Assembly (NCBI GenBank): GCA_011042755.1
Contig: DRBY01000111.1
Span: 1-7,974 of the forward strand
From: Thermoproteota archaeon
GTDB lineage: Archaea; Thermoproteota; Korarchaeia; Korarchaeales; Korarchaeaceae
Length of the DNA stretch: 7,974 nucleotides
Direction of reading: 5' to 3'
Under the pieces are notes generated by a model that worked only from the letters and a program-made list of their open reading frames with translations, did no database searches and was not told the origin of the DNA. The position numbers and the translations under genes were made by a program. Shown here piece by piece: positions 1 to 6,566 of this stretch. The number at the start of each line of letters is the position of its first letter. The stretch's first letter is position 1.

Positions 1-1004
1 ACCCCCGCTATCGCTTTCCCCACGTGTCTCGCCTCTCCCTCTATGTAGGAGCCTAGGTTCACAACGTTCAAGCCGCTCTCCCTGAGAACCCTCTCAGCCT
101 CCGAAACGGCGAGTGAGTTGGATGCCACCAGCATGTTGTGGACGCCGTCAAACACGGGATCTCCGGGTTTGGGCGTCTCGGGGATCTCCCCTCTCAGACC
201 CCTCCTCAGAACCTCGACGACAGAGGCCGGCATCTTGGACACGATGTCGTACTTCTCCAGCACCTCCCACGCGTCTTGGAATGTGGTTGGATCGGGCGAG
301 GTTGGGCCCGAGGCTATCGAGTCGACGGGGTCACCCACTATGTCGGACACTATCAGCCCTACCACCTCGGCTGGCCTGGCGGCTCTAGCCAGCTGCCCTC
401 CCTTCACTCGTGAGATGTGCTTCCTAACGGCATTGATCTCTTGTATGCTGGCTCCAGACTTGATGAGCACGTCGTTTGCCTTCTTTAGGTCTTCCAGCGA
501 TATCCCAGGCTGAGGGAGCTCCATCAGAGCCGATCCGCCGCCTGAGATCAACGCGAAGACCGTGTCTCCCTCACCCGCCCTCTCGGCGAGTTCCAATATC
601 CTGCGAGTCCCCTCTATAGTTCCCTCGTCTGGGATAGGGTGTCCCGCAGGGTGGATCGCTATTCTGGTTGTGTTGAAGATCTCCTCAGTCCCGCGCAGCA
701 CGTTGACGGCCCCTCTTGTTATTCTGCCTCCCAGCAGATCCTCAATAGCTTCGGCCATCCTGCCCGTAGCCTTGCCGGCGCCGACCACATACACTCGCCC
801 AGTTAGCCGAACATCTGTCCCTCCTATCTCCGCAGAGTTCTCACTTAGCCTGATCGACCTCTTGACCGCAACCCTCGGGTCCGCGGACCTAACTCCAGCC
901 TCGGCCGCCAGCAGGGCCAGCTCCCTCGCACGCCTGTCTTCTTCGAATTCACAGTGGCTCAGGAGCTCGTCTAAATTCCTGATTAATCTGCTTACGCCTC
1001 CCAA
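1..1004 (-). CDS. Glycerate 2-kinase (MOFRL/GckA family), C-terminus outside window
   Basis: Probably phosphorylates D-glycerate to 2-phosphoglycerate in the cytoplasm, the step feeding lower glycolysis in non- or semi-phosphorylative sugar breakdown. The 334 visible residues show family signatures in order: GAGKA (75-79), HPAGHPIPDEGT after a short strand, SGGGSA (154-159), RKH (194-196), VKGGQLA (200-206), SGPTSPDPTTF near 232-242, and the beginning of the C-terminal MOFRL domain (NMLVASNSLA, then the segment around NLGSYIEGEARHVGK). About 100 residues of a usual 430-450 residue protein lie beyond the left edge. The start is a TTG at 1004-1002: an in-frame TGA stands at 1028-1026, and TTG is the only normal start codon before the conserved region, preceded 8 bases upstream by a strong GGAGG. 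The first 13 bases overlap the end of the upstream kinase gene, so the two are probably cotranscribed and translationally coupled. Family assignment is firm; the product (2- rather than 3-phosphoglycerate) is known for archaeal members and inferred here. Confidence 0.93.
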   Translation of the reverse strand, partial: MGGVSRLIRNLDELLSHCEFEEDRRARELALLAAEAGVRSADPRVAVKRSIRLSENSAEIGGTDVRLTGRVYVVGAGKATGRMAEAIEDLLGGRITRGAVNVLRGTEEIFNTTRIAIHPAGHPIPDEGTIEGTRRILELAERAGEGDTVFALISGGGSALMELPQPGISLEDLKKANDVLIKSGASIQEINAVRKHISRVKGGQLARAARPAEVVGLIVSDIVGDPVDSIASGPTSPDPTTFQDAWEVLEKYDIVSKMPASVVEVLRRGLRGEIPETPKPGDPVFDGVHNMLVASNSLAVSEAERVLRESGLNVVNLGSYIEGEARHVGKAIAG

Positions 1005-2263
1005 ACCCCTCTCCTCCCTACCTCCTCAAGCTCATCGCTCAGCCGCACGTGACCAAACTCTATCGCGTGGGGGACTCCATAATACTTCGTCTTAACCCTC
1101 GCAAACCAAGAGTTGAAGTCTATTTCCTCGAGAATCCCCACAGCCGAGCAGAACCCTCTGTCGTCCAGTAACCCCACGTAGAGCCCCCTGAGGCTATCCC
1201 CAGTCGTGTAGCGCACCTCCTTCCCCGTGAGCTCTTGCACAGTCTTGAGCACCTTAGGGTCTGGCCTCCCCTCGCAGACTAGCACAATCTGATCCGGCGA
1301 CTCCTCAACGTGGAGGAGGTTGCATCCGAGGGCCCTCCCCATCGGCTCTATCAGATCCGGCTTCCTCTCACCAGATCCCAGCGAGGTGCTGAGCAGCCTG
1401 ACCTCCTTAAGGTCGTAGGAGACGACTGCCGCGCCCTCTAGGTACCTAGCGTACGCCGCCCTCCTGCTGAACCGTCTGAGCGATCTGTATTTCTCGGACG
1501 CGTATTCCGGGGATCTTATCCTCCTCAGCTTCGCGTCGGGGGGTACTAGCCCCACCAGGTGGCTGGCCTCTCCGTCGCGCTCGATGAGGATCACGTGAGT
1601 TGGCCTAACGGCTAGAAGCTTGAATCTCTTCAATGCTCTCGCGACTCCGCCGTGAATAAGGCCGGTCGTGTTAACTAGGATGACGTCTGCCCCGAGGCTC
1701 TTAGCCAGCTGTGTCAGGCGGAGTGTGCCCACGACCATTGGCAGGAGGTGGCCGTGCGGCGAGATGTCCCCGACGAAAAATAGGCCTGCTGGCTCCACCA
1801 GCTTTGGGTGGAGTATCGGCTCCTCGAAGACGGCCAGCCCTATTGTTCCAGGCGGTCCCACGTCGGACTGCCCGACGTCTGCATCCACTATCCCGACGCG
1901 GAGCCCTCTCAGAGCGAGCCTGTTTGCGACAAAGGTAGTGAACCCGCTCTTTCCGACATCTACTCCTCCCAGAACTGCGAGAACATCTCCTGCAGACGCC
2001 TCAGAGGCTGCCTGTTCCCACTCCTCGGGGACTATTCCCTTCAGAATCTTGAGTGGCTGAGGAGCCTTCACCCCGAGGCGAGAGGGGCTCAGGGCTCTCA
2101 CCAGGACGGGGACATCGCTCTCCAGTACCTTGAAGTGGTCCGCAGGAGCCCCCCAGATCTCAACCTCGCCCTCCACGACGACAACTTCAATGGGGCCGTA
2201 GGAGACGAACCCCTCCCCCTCGTTGAGGCTTAGGATCTCTCCCCCCTCTCGGCTCGAGGTCAT
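992..2263 (-). CDS. Clp1/Grc3-type polynucleotide 5'-hydroxyl kinase
   Basis: Predicted ATP-dependent RNA (possibly also DNA) 5'-OH kinase, as shown for the archaeal Clp1 homologue of Pyrococcus; probable roles are RNA repair or tRNA/rRNA end processing. The 423 residues show a small N-terminal beta domain (about 9-60, including VEGEVEIWGAP), then a P-loop kinase domain: Walker A GGVDVGKS (99-106, Lys105), the Clp1-specific Walker B element VDADVGQSD followed by PPG (126-138), and LVNTTGLIHGG (196-206). An arginine-rich stretch at 263-274 (RRFSRRAAYARY) fits the lid. The C-terminal domain (about 280-415) carries the usual beta-rich end. The ATG at 2263 has no clear Shine-Dalgarno site, and a weak AT-rich box (CTTAATG on the minus strand, near 2287-2293) about 26 bases upstream is compatible with a leaderless transcript. 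Glycerate kinase follows with overlap. The family is clear; the physiological RNA substrate is not. Confidence 0.93.
   Translation of the reverse strand: MTSSREGGEILSLNEGEGFVSYGPIEVVVVEGEVEIWGAPADHFKVLESDVPVLVRALSPSRLGVKAPQPLKILKGIVPEEWEQAASEASAGDVLAVLGGVDVGKSGFTTFVANRLALRGLRVGIVDADVGQSDVGPPGTIGLAVFEEPILHPKLVEPAGLFFVGDISPHGHLLPMVVGTLRLTQLAKSLGADVILVNTTGLIHGGVARALKRFKLLAVRPTHVILIERDGEASHLVGLVPPDAKLRRIRSPEYASEKYRSLRRFSRRAAYARYLEGAAVVSYDLKEVRLLSTSLGSGERKPDLIEPMGRALGCNLLHVEESPDQIVLVCEGRPDPKVLKTVQELTGKEVRYTTGDSLRGLYVGLLDDRGFCSAVGILEEIDFNSWFARVKTKYYGVPHAIEFGHVRLSDELEEVGRRGVWEA
1011..1019 (-). promoter_or_regulatory. Shine-Dalgarno site that fixes the TTG start of glycerate kinase
   Basis: On the minus strand the bases AGGGAGGAG lie inside the last codons of the Clp1-like gene, and their GGAGG core is 8 bases before the TTG at 1004. 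Together with the in-frame stop at 1028-1026 this decides the start and suggests coupled translation of the two genes. Confidence 0.7.
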
Positions 2264-2343
2264 CCCATCGACGGAGGCCGCAAATCATTAAGGAGTTTCT
2301 CAGAATATCGGAGCTGGGGGATGAAAACACGGCGGAGATAGTC
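2264..2343. promoter_or_regulatory. Divergent intergenic region between RNA kinase and RuBisCO-like gene
   Basis: About 80 bases separate the two divergent starts. Weak AT-rich boxes (TCATTAAGG at 2285-2293, AGAATATCG at 2302-2310) could serve as TATA elements in either direction, but none is a strong match. On the plus strand a GGAG at 2334-2337 is six bases before the GTG at 2344. The plus-strand frame of the RuBisCO-like gene stays open back to 2227, so part of this segment may be coding (see findings). Confidence 0.4.
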
Positions 2344-3456
2344 GTGATCATATCTCTAGAAGACCCCAAAGCCGTCGATCGAGCGGCGAGCCGCGTTCAG
2401 GACGCCTTGACTGATGTCGGCGGCCCTGCTCCCAAGGTTGATGTGAGAGAGGGTAGACCTGATGTGGTCGTTAGAGTGCCGGTGGATCTGATAGATGCGA
2501 GCGCCCCGGCGACGCACCTAGCTCAGATTCTGAAGGAGGCCGTGAGGTCTATCCCCAGTGAGTGTCAAGTCTCCTCCATTGAGATTCCTCCAGACGTGTT
2601 CGTGGGCCCAAAGGTCGGGCTCCAGGGAATAAGAAAGCTGACGGGCACTAGGGGTCCTCTCCTGGGCGTCGTGATCCGCAGCGAGAGCAGTGAGCCCTTC
2701 GACCAAGCGAAGAGGTTCTACGAGCTGGCCGTCGCTGGAGCGGACATGGGGGTTGAGACTCCCTTCCTCCTCGATCAGCAGTTCTCACCCCTCTCGGCGA
2801 GGGTCTCACACGCAGCTGACATGATAGACAGGGTCAGGGAGGAAGTCGGCAGGCGCGTCATCTACGCGGTCTCGGTGGATACGAAGTCGGACGCTCTCAT
2901 GGGTCTGGTTGAGTCTGCGGCAGATGCGGAAATACCTTGCGTGGCCCTAGGTTCGCCGACCATCGAATCTGTTGAGGCCATCGCCCGCTCAGAGTACAAG
3001 GTGGCCATCTACGTGAGGGGAGGAGCCGTGGATCCTGGACTCTCCTGGATGTCGCCCGAGGCCGCTGCCACGCTCTTGAGGCTCGCCGGCGCGGACATCG
3101 TCGAGAGGCCGTCGGCTGGCTGGAAGCTTAAGAAGGACGAGATAAGCTCAATAAACTCCTCTCTGCTAGAGAAGCTGGCGGAGGGGGTAAGGAAGTCTCT
3201 CCCAGCCGCCGTCGGCGCGGTTCACCCGGGTTCGGTAGAGACAAACGTCATGCTGTTCGGGACTGACCAGGTCTTGATGTTCGACGAGAGCATCTATGGA
3301 CACCCCTGGGGGTGCAGGTCAGGCGTGATGGCCGCGAGGGCAGCTCTAGACGCGGCCCTCAGGGGGGAGGGGTTCTTCGAAGCGGTGGAAGGGAGCGAGG
3401 AGCTGAAGCTGGCGGCAGACAGGTGGGGGTACCTCTCCCCAGACGAGGTATCCTGA
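2344..3456 (+). CDS. RuBisCO-like protein, highly divergent and probably non-carboxylating
   Basis: A 370-residue homologue of the RuBisCO large chain. Scaffold motifs are plain: FVGPKVGLQGIRKL (86-99) with PLLGVVI (105-111) as in form III enzymes, LLDQQFSPLSARV (142-154), VHPGSVE (293-299) and YGHPWG (318-323) followed by the usual helix. By hand alignment (spinach numbering) the key residues are changed: K175 to Arg112, carbamylated K201 to Val137, metal ligands D203 and E204 to Thr139 and Pro140, H294 to Val224, H327 to Glu254, S379 to Val290, and phosphate-binding G403/G404 to Asp314/Glu315. Arg225 (R295) and Lys261 (K334) remain. It therefore belongs with RuBisCO-like (form IV-type) proteins, and carboxylation of RuBP is very unlikely; the actual function is unknown. 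It is shorter than form III enzymes (about 430-445), mostly in the N-terminal domain and the loop after Lys261. The GTG start has a GGAG six bases upstream, but homologous-looking sequence continues upstream in frame. Its stop is one base from that of the convergent isomerase gene. Confidence 0.88.
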   Translation: MIISLEDPKAVDRAASRVQDALTDVGGPAPKVDVREGRPDVVVRVPVDLIDASAPATHLAQILKEAVRSIPSECQVSSIEIPPDVFVGPKVGLQGIRKLTGTRGPLLGVVIRSESSEPFDQAKRFYELAVAGADMGVETPFLLDQQFSPLSARVSHAADMIDRVREEVGRRVIYAVSVDTKSDALMGLVESAADAEIPCVALGSPTIESVEAIARSEYKVAIYVRGGAVDPGLSWMSPEAAATLLRLAGADIVERPSAGWKLKKDEISSINSSLLEKLAEGVRKSLPAAVGAVHPGSVETNVMLFGTDQVLMFDESIYGHPWGCRSGVMAARAALDAALRGEGFFEAVEGSEELKLAADRWGYLSPDEVS

Positions 3457-3457
3457 C

Positions 3458-4459
3458 TCAGTACTGGGTTACGTGAGCGGGGCCAGGAATCCCCATCAGG
3501 AAGTCAGGCAGGTTGGCCCTCGTGAACCATCCGAACTCTTCCCTGAGGATCATCAGCGCTCCCTGCGGGGGTATCACTCCGCGCTCCGTGATGATTATGT
3601 CGATGTACTCTGGGGGCGTCACGTCGAACGCGGGGTTCCTGACTCTGACGTTAGGGTGCTGCCCGAGGTACTCTTTGTCCACGACTTCTGTGGGGTCTCT
3701 CTCCTCTATCTTTATCAGCGAGCCCAGCATGGTCTCGGGCGAGAACTTGTAGGTCTCGGCGGCCACGAAGAAGTTCACTCGAGCCTCGTGCGCGGCCAGC
3801 GCTATGGCTGAAGTCCCAATCTTGTTCACCACAGCGCCGTTGGCGGCCACGGCGTCGGCGCCAACGATCACGGCGTCCATGGACTCCATGAAGTACCGCG
3901 CGGCCGAGTCCACGATCATCGTCACGGGAATGCCGGCGTCGGCTAGGAGAGCCGCGGTTATCCTCCCCTGGAACCTAGGCCTGGTCTCGGTCGAGAAGAC
4001 TTCGAATCTCTTGCCCTGCTCCCAAGCTTTTAGCAAGACGCTAACCGCCGCCGTGCTGTGGCAGTGAGTCATCACCCGATCTCCATCTCTGATCCTCCTG
4101 GCGCCGAACTCCGCGATCCTCTCGATAGCCGTCTTCGAGTTCTCGATGAAGTCCTCTGCCGAGGTCTTAATGATCTCGCGCAGCTCGTTAACGTCGGCTC
4201 CCTTATCGTATGCGTCCAGGGCTCTCACGACGACGAATCTGATCGCGTTGGGAAGCGACACGGCCGTCGGCCGCGTGCTGACAAGAATCCTAGCAGCCTC
4301 CAGCAGCGCGTCCTTTAGCTCGTCTCTGTTGCTCGTCTCGTATTTCTCGGCCACGAGAGCCAGACCGCTGGCCGCAGCCCGCGCGATCCTCCCTGCGCCT
4401 CTAATTCTCATAGTACGAATGTCACCTGCTATCCGAAAGATCTCCTCCGGCAGCCTCAA
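3458..4459 (-). CDS. Ribose-1,5-bisphosphate isomerase (aIF2B/MtnA superfamily)
   Basis: Predicted to convert ribose 1,5-bisphosphate to ribulose 1,5-bisphosphate, the step between AMP phosphorylase and form III RuBisCO in archaeal nucleoside/AMP degradation. The 333 residues match the Thermococcus enzyme along the whole length as I recall it: RGAGRIAR (20-27), THCHST (131-136) with catalytic Cys133, TETRPRFQG (157-165), VGADAV (199-204) with catalytic Asp202, NKIGTSAIAL (212-221), AAETYKF (233-239), RNPAFDVTPPEYID (274-287) and TERGVIPP (291-298). Cys133 and Asp202 even share the Thermococcus kodakarensis numbering. The start is TTG at 4459, because homology (helix before RGAG) begins upstream of the first ATG at codon 17; a GGGTG lies seven bases before it. 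After REEFGW the chain carries a tail of about 22 residues that includes GIPGPAHV. Plain aIF2B subunits and MtnA are alternatives, but the motif set favours the isomerase. Confidence 0.93.
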   Translation of the reverse strand: MRLPEEIFRIAGDIRTMRIRGAGRIARAAASGLALVAEKYETSNRDELKDALLEAARILVSTRPTAVSLPNAIRFVVVRALDAYDKGADVNELREIIKTSAEDFIENSKTAIERIAEFGARRIRDGDRVMTHCHSTAAVSVLLKAWEQGKRFEVFSTETRPRFQGRITAALLADAGIPVTMIVDSAARYFMESMDAVIVGADAVAANGAVVNKIGTSAIALAAHEARVNFFVAAETYKFSPETMLGSLIKIEERDPTEVVDKEYLGQHPNVRVRNPAFDVTPPEYIDIIITERGVIPPQGALMILREEFGWFTRANLPDFLMGIPGPAHVTQY

Positions 4460-4533
4460 CGTTTAACACCCAACCTTAATTCTGCTCAGTCCACGGTAAT
4501 AAATCGAATCTAACGAGGGCGGGGGGTGCCCAT
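4460..4533. promoter_or_regulatory. Divergent promoter region of isomerase and DUF72 genes
   Basis: This 74-base gap holds an AT-rich box, GGTAATAAATC (4494-4504), readable as a TATA element in both directions (TTTATTA on the minus strand). Placing transcription starts about 26 bases away gives short leaders of roughly 8 bases for DUF72 and 12 bases for the isomerase. A second minus-strand box, AGAATTAAGG (4474-4483), would start transcription inside the isomerase gene and is less likely. Inferred by spacing only. Confidence 0.45.
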
Positions 4534-5289
4534 TTGCCTCCCGACGTGCTCGTCGGATGCTGTGGATTCTCCGTGTCGAGAAAGAGGTACTTTGAATCCC
4601 TGAATTCAGTCGAGATCCAGAGGACCTTCTACAAGCTGCCTCGAGAATCCACGGCAGAGAAGTGGAGGAGAGAAGCCCCTCCAGGATTTACCTACACACT
4701 AAAGGCCTGGGCGGCGCTCACGCACAGCCCAGGCAGCATCGTCTGGAGGAAGAGCGGCATATCCTGCGAGGGATGCGGGGACCTGAAGCCAACTGAGGCA
4801 AACTTCAGAGCCTGGGGTATGGTGCTCAAGATAGCTAGGGCGCTCGAGGCCACATTCGTCGTCTTCCAGTCGCCCCCCTCGTTCTCGAGAACGGAAGAGA
4901 GAGTCTCAGACCTGAGGGACTTCTTCTCCTCCCTAGAGAGGGACGGTCTGAGGCTTGGGTGGGAGCCGAGACACGAGAGTTGGTGGGCCGACAGGGAGTC
5001 CTTGGCCAGCCTCATGGATGAACTTGATCTCACTCACGTCGTTGACCCTACTGTCGGAGAGCCCCTTGACTCGGGCCCCGTCGCCTACTTCAGACTCCAC
5101 GGGAGGTGGGAGCGCGGGAGAATAATCTACAACCACCAGTACAGCGAAGAAGAGCTCTCGAATATACTGAGGGCGGTAGAGAGGGAGCTTGAGAGAAGGG
5201 AGAGGGCCTACGTGATGTTCAACAACGGCAGGTTCATGTTCGACGACGCGTTGAGGTTCCTGTCGATGTTGTCAAGTCAGTCGAAGTAG
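4534..5289 (+). CDS. DUF72 family protein (YecE-like)
   Basis: A 251-residue member of the widespread DUF72 family, which folds as a TIM-like barrel and has no settled biochemical role. Family landmarks appear in order: VGCCGFS (7-13), EIQRTFYKLP (27-36), TLKAWAALTH (55-64), VVFQSPPSFS (109-118), GWEPRHESWW (142-151), AYFRLHGR (184-191) and YVMFNNGRF (226-234). Cysteines at 9, 10, 78 and 81 (the last two as CEGC) are notable in a thermophile and could bind metal or form disulfides; this is speculative. The TTG at 4534 follows GGGGGGTG with a five-base spacer; GTG at 4546 (codon 5) is a possible alternative, and the family motif VGCCG permits either. The end overlaps the end of the convergent crenactin gene by 13 bases. 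No signal peptide or membrane segment is seen. Confidence 0.88.
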   Translation: MPPDVLVGCCGFSVSRKRYFESLNSVEIQRTFYKLPRESTAEKWRREAPPGFTYTLKAWAALTHSPGSIVWRKSGISCEGCGDLKPTEANFRAWGMVLKIARALEATFVVFQSPPSFSRTEERVSDLRDFFSSLERDGLRLGWEPRHESWWADRESLASLMDELDLTHVVDPTVGEPLDSGPVAYFRLHGRWERGRIIYNHQYSEEELSNILRAVERELERRERAYVMFNNGRFMFDDALRFLSMLSSQSK

Positions 5290-6566
5290 CGCCAGCCCTC
5301 CATGGACCTCCAGTCCCACACGGCATCCTCCGGGAGGAACAGCCCATAGACCACTGCTCCTCTCCAGACGGAGAACTGGGGCTCTGACACCATTTTGGGC
5401 TTGGTGTCGATCCCGAGATCCCTCAACATCTTGGAGAGCTTGGTCGGGCTGTCGGCGGCCACATCCTCGAGCCCAGCAGGAACCGTCCAGTTGAACGCCC
5501 CACCCGAGAGTATTATGCTCCGCAGGAGCGTGGACTGAATCTCGACGGGCGTCATTGATACGGCCATTCTTATTGCCTCGGCCAGGGAGGTTCTGCCAGA
5601 AATCACCCTGCCCCCAACGATCGTGTCCTTGGGCGCCGGGAACCCTCTGGTGTAGTAGCTGTCGAAGAGCTCGTGCGCCGGGTTGAAGTAGAACTCTCCG
5701 ATCAGGAACCTCTGCCACGCCTTGTCCCCCATGTCCACCTCCACGGTGGTCCCAGGTAGGGTGAACTTGGAGGTTAGCGCCCCCGGGTGCTCCTTCGCCC
5801 AGCTTATCGCTCTATCCAGGTCAAGGGGAACCAAACCAGCCATCTCCTTGAATATCCTGACGAACTTATCCTCCCTAGCCAGGTCTGGATAGCCCAGGTC
5901 CTTGAGTATCTGCCTAGCGATCGCATCTGAGTCCGATCCGCCTCTGTTGAGGGGGATCAAGGCAGACCGTATGACGTCCCTGCTTATGGGGGTGATCTGA
6001 GTGTTCCCGTGCCCGCCCTCCAACACCACGCAAGTTGTGGCTTTCTCGGCTATCGCCACGGCCAGAGGCTGGGGTATAATCGTCAGAGCTTTCACCAGCT
6101 TCTTCCCCTCTTCCGCGTTCAGCTCCCCGTAGATCTCAAACAACCTCTCATACATGTACGTGGGCGCCTGCGCCGCCAACGCCGCCACGACATAGAAGCC
6201 GTCGAAGGGGGCTCCAAGTGGGCTCTGCTCACCGGGGTAGTGCTTGTTGAGCGCGTACCGCGTCAGCTCCTTGACGACCTTCCAGCCCCTCTCGTCGTCC
6301 CGTGGCACGACACCGTTCCTCATCGGGTAGTACAGTCGCTCCAGATCCTCCCTAGATTCTAGGTAGTTCGCGACCTCGGGGCCGACCACGACCTCCTTGG
6401 GCTGTATCCCGCGTATCTCAGCAACCACCTTTGATATCTTGGGGAAGTAACCTCTGTTCTCCAGCATCTCAGGGTACTTCCCTATCCAGAGAGGCCCGAA
6501 CTTGAAGAAAGAGGTCCCGTAGTCAACTCCGAAGACCGGTCTCGCCTCTGACAACTCACTCACCAC
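5277..6566 (-). CDS. Crenactin (archaeal actin homologue)
   Basis: An ATP-binding, filament-forming actin relative of the crenactin type; the Pyrobaculum protein forms double-helical filaments and is linked to cell shape. The 429 residues agree well with the Pyrobaculum calidifontis protein as I recall it, at near-equal length: phosphate-1 loop FGVDYGTSFFKFGP (12-25), IIPQPLAVAIAE (163-174, Gln166 at the position of the actin hydrolytic Gln), phosphate-2 loop EGGHGNTQ (183-190), LNRGG (206-210), adenosine motif LSGGAFNW (353-360) with GLEDVAADS (365-373), and SEPQFSVWRGAVVYG (394-408) near the end. The start is GTG at 6566 or the adjacent GTG at 6563, with GAGG seven bases before the first. 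It overlaps the end of the alkyltransferase gene by 7 bases, so the two are probably one transcript. No arcadin-like genes, which accompany crenactin in Pyrobaculum, are visible in the window. Confidence 0.95.
   Translation of the reverse strand: MVSELSEARPVFGVDYGTSFFKFGPLWIGKYPEMLENRGYFPKISKVVAEIRGIQPKEVVVGPEVANYLESREDLERLYYPMRNGVVPRDDERGWKVVKELTRYALNKHYPGEQSPLGAPFDGFYVVAALAAQAPTYMYERLFEIYGELNAEEGKKLVKALTIIPQPLAVAIAEKATTCVVLEGGHGNTQITPISRDVIRSALIPLNRGGSDSDAIARQILKDLGYPDLAREDKFVRIFKEMAGLVPLDLDRAISWAKEHPGALTSKFTLPGTTVEVDMGDKAWQRFLIGEFYFNPAHELFDSYYTRGFPAPKDTIVGGRVISGRTSLAEAIRMAVSMTPVEIQSTLLRSIILSGGAFNWTVPAGLEDVAADSPTKLSKMLRDLGIDTKPKMVSEPQFSVWRGAVVYGLFLPEDAVWDWRSMEGWRYFD

Noticed and set aside
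562..1095. Plus-strand open frame of 177 codons opposite glycerate kinase
   Set aside because: It lies antisense to a gene with strong family motifs and its Ser/Pro/Leu-rich translation has no recognisable domain.
1668..2233. Plus-strand open frames opposite the Clp1-like kinase
   Set aside because: Low-complexity shadows of the GC-rich real gene on the other strand, with no motif.
2187..2369. 60-codon minus-strand frame across the divergent promoter
   Set aside because: Overlaps the Clp1 start and the upstream frame of the RuBisCO-like gene, and has no motif or clear ribosome site.
3454..3460. TGACTCA palindrome-like site at the convergent stops
   Set aside because: It is simply the two TGA stop codons on opposite strands around one base; no stem or T-run suggests a terminator.
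3458..4459. Reading the isomerase as translation factor aIF2B or MtnA
   Set aside because: THCHST with Cys133, VGADAV with Asp202 and the RNPAFDVTPPEYID segment match ribose-1,5-bisphosphate isomerase along the whole length.
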